A stretch of DNA of 7,122 bases from Planctomycetota bacterium (GTDB taxonomy: Bacteria > Planctomycetota > UBA11346). Positions within the stretch are counted from its first letter, which is position 1. Every line of letters starts with the position of its first letter. A program made the position numbers and the translations under genes. Below, one piece after another: positions 5,519-7,122 of the stretch. The notes under the pieces are model-generated. The model was not told where the DNA came from. It was given only the letters and a program-made list of their open reading frames with translations, and did no database searches. The stretch lies in NCBI GenBank assembly GCA_947440715.1, contig CANETI010000132.1:1-7122 (forward strand). The letters are read 5' to 3'.

Positions 5519-7122
5519 TTAAATCAGACGATCGAACCAAAAACGACCAGTTTCACGGGCGACGTGCAAAGCCAGATTAAAAGTATCTAAATCAGGAAAG
5601 TCACAGCGCCGAGCGAGATGTGTGCGTTGAGGAATTTCAGTGGGCAAGCTACTGATGGCTTTGCCAGCAGAAAGGCGCATGCGAGCCTCAGCAAATCGTA
5701 GAATACGCAGGCTTTTAATCAGTGCCTCTACGCCCTCAAGCGGGACGCGTCCGAGTTCACCCAATCGCGTCAACATATCTTCAGTCGCACAACCAATGGG
5801 TAGCTGCTTCGGATCTAAACCGAGGCATAAGAATTGCGCAATGAATTCATGATCGACGTAGCCGCCCCAACCGCGTTTAACATGATCTCGACCTTGTACA
5901 CTGTCTTCGAGACGTTTGCGCATGGCCCGTACTTCACCACGTGCTTGGTCATCAACCGGCTGGGTAAAGGCCGCGTTACGTATATGAATAATCGCTTCCT
6001 CAGCTAAGTGCGGATCACCAGCCAAATAGGACACCCGCAACATCGCCATGCGTTCCCACATATCGCGTCGAGCCGACCAATAATGACCAAGTGCTTCGGT
6101 ATTCGCTACCATTGGGCCACCTTCACCCCATGGCCGTAAGCGTGGATCAATTTCATAGATACGCGCATCATGCATCACGCGAATGAATTCTTGCGCGACC
6201 CGTAACCAAAAGGTGTCGCCGTCATAATTCGCTTTTGGACATTGCCCGCCTGGGTCTGATACAAATATAATATCCATATCACTGGCATAGGTTAATTCTT
6301 TAGAACCGAGCTTTCCTAACGCCAACACGGCAAAACGCGTTGGGCGTTTCTTTTCAATAGGAATTCCCCATTCACGGGAGCGGTCGGCGATAATACGTGG
6401 TAATAATGCCTGAAATACGGCGGCCGCGGTCGCGGTTAATTGTTCACCAACAGCGTGTTGGGGCATGCCTTCTAAATCATGCATAGCCACGGCCGCCGTT
6501 TCTCGCGCAACCATAAATGCCAATGGTTCCCCTGCGCTTACCAAGCCCGCAATTAGTGAGCGTGCTTCCAGAGCTAATACCGCAGGTGAGCGCAAGCGCT
6601 TATTTAACGTGTCGATCACTTCATCGGGCAATCCTGGAAAGTCATGCAGCAGAGTTACAAGGAAATTTGACCAGCCAGCTAAGTCGGCAAACATGGTCAA
6701 GATATCCGCGCGGGCACCTAACAAATCATAAAAAATTGCTCGTCCACCCACCGCTTCTACGATGCGAACAAAATTTTCTAGCGCTTTATCCGGATGTGGG
6801 CTTTGACTAATAAGATGCAGTAATAACGGTAATATTTTAATGAGGCTGCGTTCGGTACGACTGCGGCTTAATACAAAAAATGGCTCTGATGCCAGTTGAC
6901 GCAAAAACACACACGCTTGTTTATGATCCTGCAATCCCGCCTTGGTTAAATAAATACCCGCTAAACGCTCGTCGGCCTCCCCTTGTACGACCAACGCCAT
7001 CATCGCGTCTTCTTCTTGGGTCGAGGTCAAAAAATGTCGCGCAACAATCTCGCGAACTTGCGTGCGTACACGCTTATGCTTGCGATCAAAACGCTCCAAC
7101 GCTTGTGGACCTTGAAAATCAC
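5519..7122 (-). CDS. glnE: Glutamine synthetase adenylyltransferase, C-terminal part (partial, cut by right edge)
   Basis: GlnE attaches and removes AMP on glutamine synthetase in response to PII proteins, adjusting ammonia assimilation. About 533 residues are visible, counted here from a TTG at 7099 that is an internal Leu codon: the frame stays open to the right edge, so the true start lies outside. Order seen: the end of the N-terminal half (RVRTQVREIVARHF), the helical linker (about 85-165, with ENFVRIVEAVGGRAIFYDLL), then the second nucleotidyltransferase domain with LGKLGSKELTYASDMD (261-276; metal ligands D274 and D276), IDPRLRPWGEGGPM (317-330; third acidic residue D318) and KRGWGGYVDHEFIAQFL (408-424), followed by the terminal helical bundle. 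The distance from the SDMD motif to the stop is about 250 residues, as in the 946-residue E. coli enzyme, so this is the adenylylation domain and its end is complete. Roughly 430 residues, the deadenylylation domain, should lie outside. Catalytic residues are intact. Confidence 0.93.
   Translation of the reverse strand, partial: DFQGPQALERFDRKHKRVRTQVREIVARHFLTSTQEEDAMMALVVQGEADERLAGIYLTKAGLQDHKQACVFLRQLASEPFFVLSRSRTERSLIKILPLLLHLISQSPHPDKALENFVRIVEAVGGRAIFYDLLGARADILTMFADLAGWSNFLVTLLHDFPGLPDEVIDTLNKRLRSPAVLALEARSLIAGLVSAGEPLAFMVARETAAVAMHDLEGMPQHAVGEQLTATAAAVFQALLPRIIADRSREWGIPIEKKRPTRFAVLALGKLGSKELTYASDMDIIFVSDPGGQCPKANYDGDTFWLRVAQEFIRVMHDARIYEIDPRLRPWGEGGPMVANTEALGHYWSARRDMWERMAMLRVSYLAGDPHLAEEAIIHIRNAAFTQPVDDQARGEVRAMRKRLEDSVQGRDHVKRGWGGYVDHEFIAQFLCLGLDPKQLPIGCATEDMLTRLGELGRVPLEGVEALIKSLRILRFAEARMRLSAGKAISSLPTEIPQRTHLARRCDFPDLDTFNLALHVARETGRFWFDRLI

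Overview
The window comes from a Gram-negative bacterium of about 50% GC; the lineage cannot be named from this sequence. A substrate-binding protein with a signal-peptidase-I type leader points to a periplasm. A bifunctional-type GlnE also fits, since GlnE occurs mainly in Proteobacteria, Actinobacteria and the PVC groups. All confident genes lie on the minus strand, so they read from right to left.

Region by region, in transcription order. (1) 7122-5519: the C-terminal part of glnE, the glutamine synthetase adenylyltransferase, cut by the right edge; the adenylylation domain is complete. (2) 5518-5407: a 112-bp spacer with no convincing terminator or promoter. (3) 5406-592: a tightly packed five-gene operon for a BMP-family ABC importer. 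It encodes a periplasmic binding protein, an unrecognised 101-residue single-pass membrane protein, a double-domain ATPase and two BPD_transp_2 permeases. Junctions are ATGA, TAA/TTG with no gap, GTGA and ATGATG, so translational coupling is likely throughout. (4) 591-71: about 520 bp with no supported gene. It carries a consensus -10 box, a dyad centred in a 19-bp promoter spacer, a further palindrome and a long imperfect inverted repeat. (5) 70-1: the start of another minus-strand gene, visible only as a ribosome binding site and signal peptide.

The importer parts make a complete system. The binding protein captures the ligand in the periplasm, the two permeases form the channel and the fused ATPase powers it. 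The closest characterised relatives (NupNOPQ of Bacillus, PnrA of Treponema) import purine nucleosides; riboflavin is a known alternative ligand in the BMP family. The odd part is the small membrane protein wedged between binding protein and ATPase, which is not a standard component. The position next to glnE could mean the imported nucleosides serve as nitrogen source, but this is only inference from neighbourhood.
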